Positions 13,685-14,214 of a stretch of DNA of 14,214 bases are shown here, piece by piece. This DNA comes from Kiritimatiellia bacterium (GTDB lineage Bacteria > Verrucomicrobiota > Kiritimatiellia > RFP12 > UBA1067). The notes beneath the pieces are model-generated. The model made no database searches, had not been told where the DNA came from, and worked only from the letters and a program-made list of their open reading frames with translations. The position numbers and the translations under genes are program-made. The stretch lies in the NCBI GenBank assembly GCA_024405255.1, contig JAKSOY010000112.1:1-14214 (forward strand), given 5' to 3'. The stretch's first letter is position 1. Every line of letters begins with the position of its first letter.

Positions 13685-14214
13685 ATGATCGAGGGCATTC
13701 AATCAATTTGTTTCAACACTGCCTACGTTTGTGCCGCTGGTGTGGGTACGGGAGTCGTTGCCTACGTCGTTTCGCGTGGGGCAAAGGTTGTCTCCGGTGG
13801 AGTGAAATGCGTTACAGCGGTGTCGCTTGCCGGCTCACTCATCATCGGCGGAATGGTCGTGACGAGCGTTCATGTCGCAGGTGCAAAGACGAACGACACG
13901 CAGCAAGTCGGCGGCAACCTTTCAAATACAAACGACGTCGGACAAGTTGAGGGTGGTACGAATGGTGTCGAACAGGTCGGAGGAGATGATTCGGGAACGA
14001 ACGCACCGCCAAATCCGCTTGCACGCCCCTTGCTAGGTTTGCGCCTTGGCAACCCGCCGCCGGCGGTTTCCTTCGTTACGGATGAAAGCATTTCAAACCA
14101 ATGGCGCGTTGTCTCAGTGAGTTCGAACGCTCTAGCTGCCACGACGTTCACGATGCCGGCGCATGCGACGGTGTGGGAGGATGCGCGGGACTTCGGCGCG
14201 GGCTGGGGAAGCTG
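13685..14214 (+). CDS. membrane-anchored or exported protein with Gln-Val-Gly repeats (3' end beyond window)
   Basis: The frame is open from the ATG at 13685 to the window edge, giving 176 residues with no stop. A GGGGGC ribosome site (about 13672-13677) precedes it. Residues about 12-29 and 43-66 are hydrophobic, with Gly, Val and Ala, consistent with one or two membrane segments. A short repeat region follows in which T-N-(D/G)-x-x-Q-V-(G/E)-G recurs at 69-77, 82-91 and 92-100, then a Pro/Asn-rich linker (107-127). From about 127 a folded-looking domain begins (AVSFVTDESISNQWRVVSVSS), with WEDARDFGAGWG near the edge. The layout suggests an anchor, a flexible linker and a large extracytoplasmic part. 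I do not recognise the family. Confidence 0.6.
   Translation, partial: MIEGIQSICFNTAYVCAAGVGTGVVAYVVSRGAKVVSGGVKCVTAVSLAGSLIIGGMVVTSVHVAGAKTNDTQQVGGNLSNTNDVGQVEGGTNGVEQVGGDDSGTNAPPNPLARPLLGLRLGNPPPAVSFVTDESISNQWRVVSVSSNALAATTFTMPAHATVWEDARDFGAGWGS

Noticed and set aside
1..14214. CRISPR arrays, insertion sequences and integrases
   Set aside because: I saw no regularly spaced repeats, transposase or recombinase motifs, or long terminal inverted repeats on either strand.

Overview
The window looks like bacterial chromosome, probably from an uncultured host-associated PVC-type lineage (Kiritimatiellota/Verrucomicrobiota-like). That assignment is an inference. It rests on the mix of an exported tricorn-type protease, a secreted hydrolase/beta-helix protein, accessory defence genes and a moderately high GC core, and no marker gene is present to settle it. 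Shine-Dalgarno sites and sigma70-like promoters are easy to see.

Layout, left to right. (1) 1-1350 is a damaged RiPP (ribosomally made, modified peptide) locus. It holds a leftward promoter at the window edge, a radical-SAM peptide maturase that has lost its radical-SAM half and keeps only the SPASM half (240-917), an intact-looking Cys-rich precursor peptide with a perfect Shine-Dalgarno sequence (952-1140), a strong stem-loop directly after it, and two overlapping short ORFs. (2) 1345-2304 is an intergenic stretch with repeats, followed by a VapBC-type toxin-antitoxin pair with a clear promoter and a palindromic candidate operator. (3) 2392-7342, minus strand, is one transcription unit: tRNA-Gln(CUG), then an exported tricorn-like protease, a sugar-phosphate-type nucleotidyltransferase and a ComF-like phosphoribosyltransferase. 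The protein genes are overlapping or nearly touching. (4) 7446-8432 is a lone SUKH-like (immunity-type) gene behind a near-consensus promoter and a leader with competing hairpin partners. (5) 8479-10895 is a secreted two-domain protein joining an alpha/beta hydrolase to a right-handed beta-helix. (6) 10919-13581 is a Type II restriction-modification pair: a C5-cytosine methyltransferase with an unassigned N-terminal domain and a Bpu10I-family-like endonuclease, translationally coupled. (7) From 13685 to the window end is the start of a larger membrane-anchored or exported protein with short N-terminal repeats.

Taken together, a housekeeping-type operon is flanked by accessory cargo: RiPP remnant, toxin-antitoxin, orphan SUKH gene and restriction-modification. 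The genes most likely to repay attention are the orphan Cys-rich peptide with its broken maturase, the hydrolase/beta-helix fusion, and the restriction-modification system with its unusual methyltransferase N-terminus.
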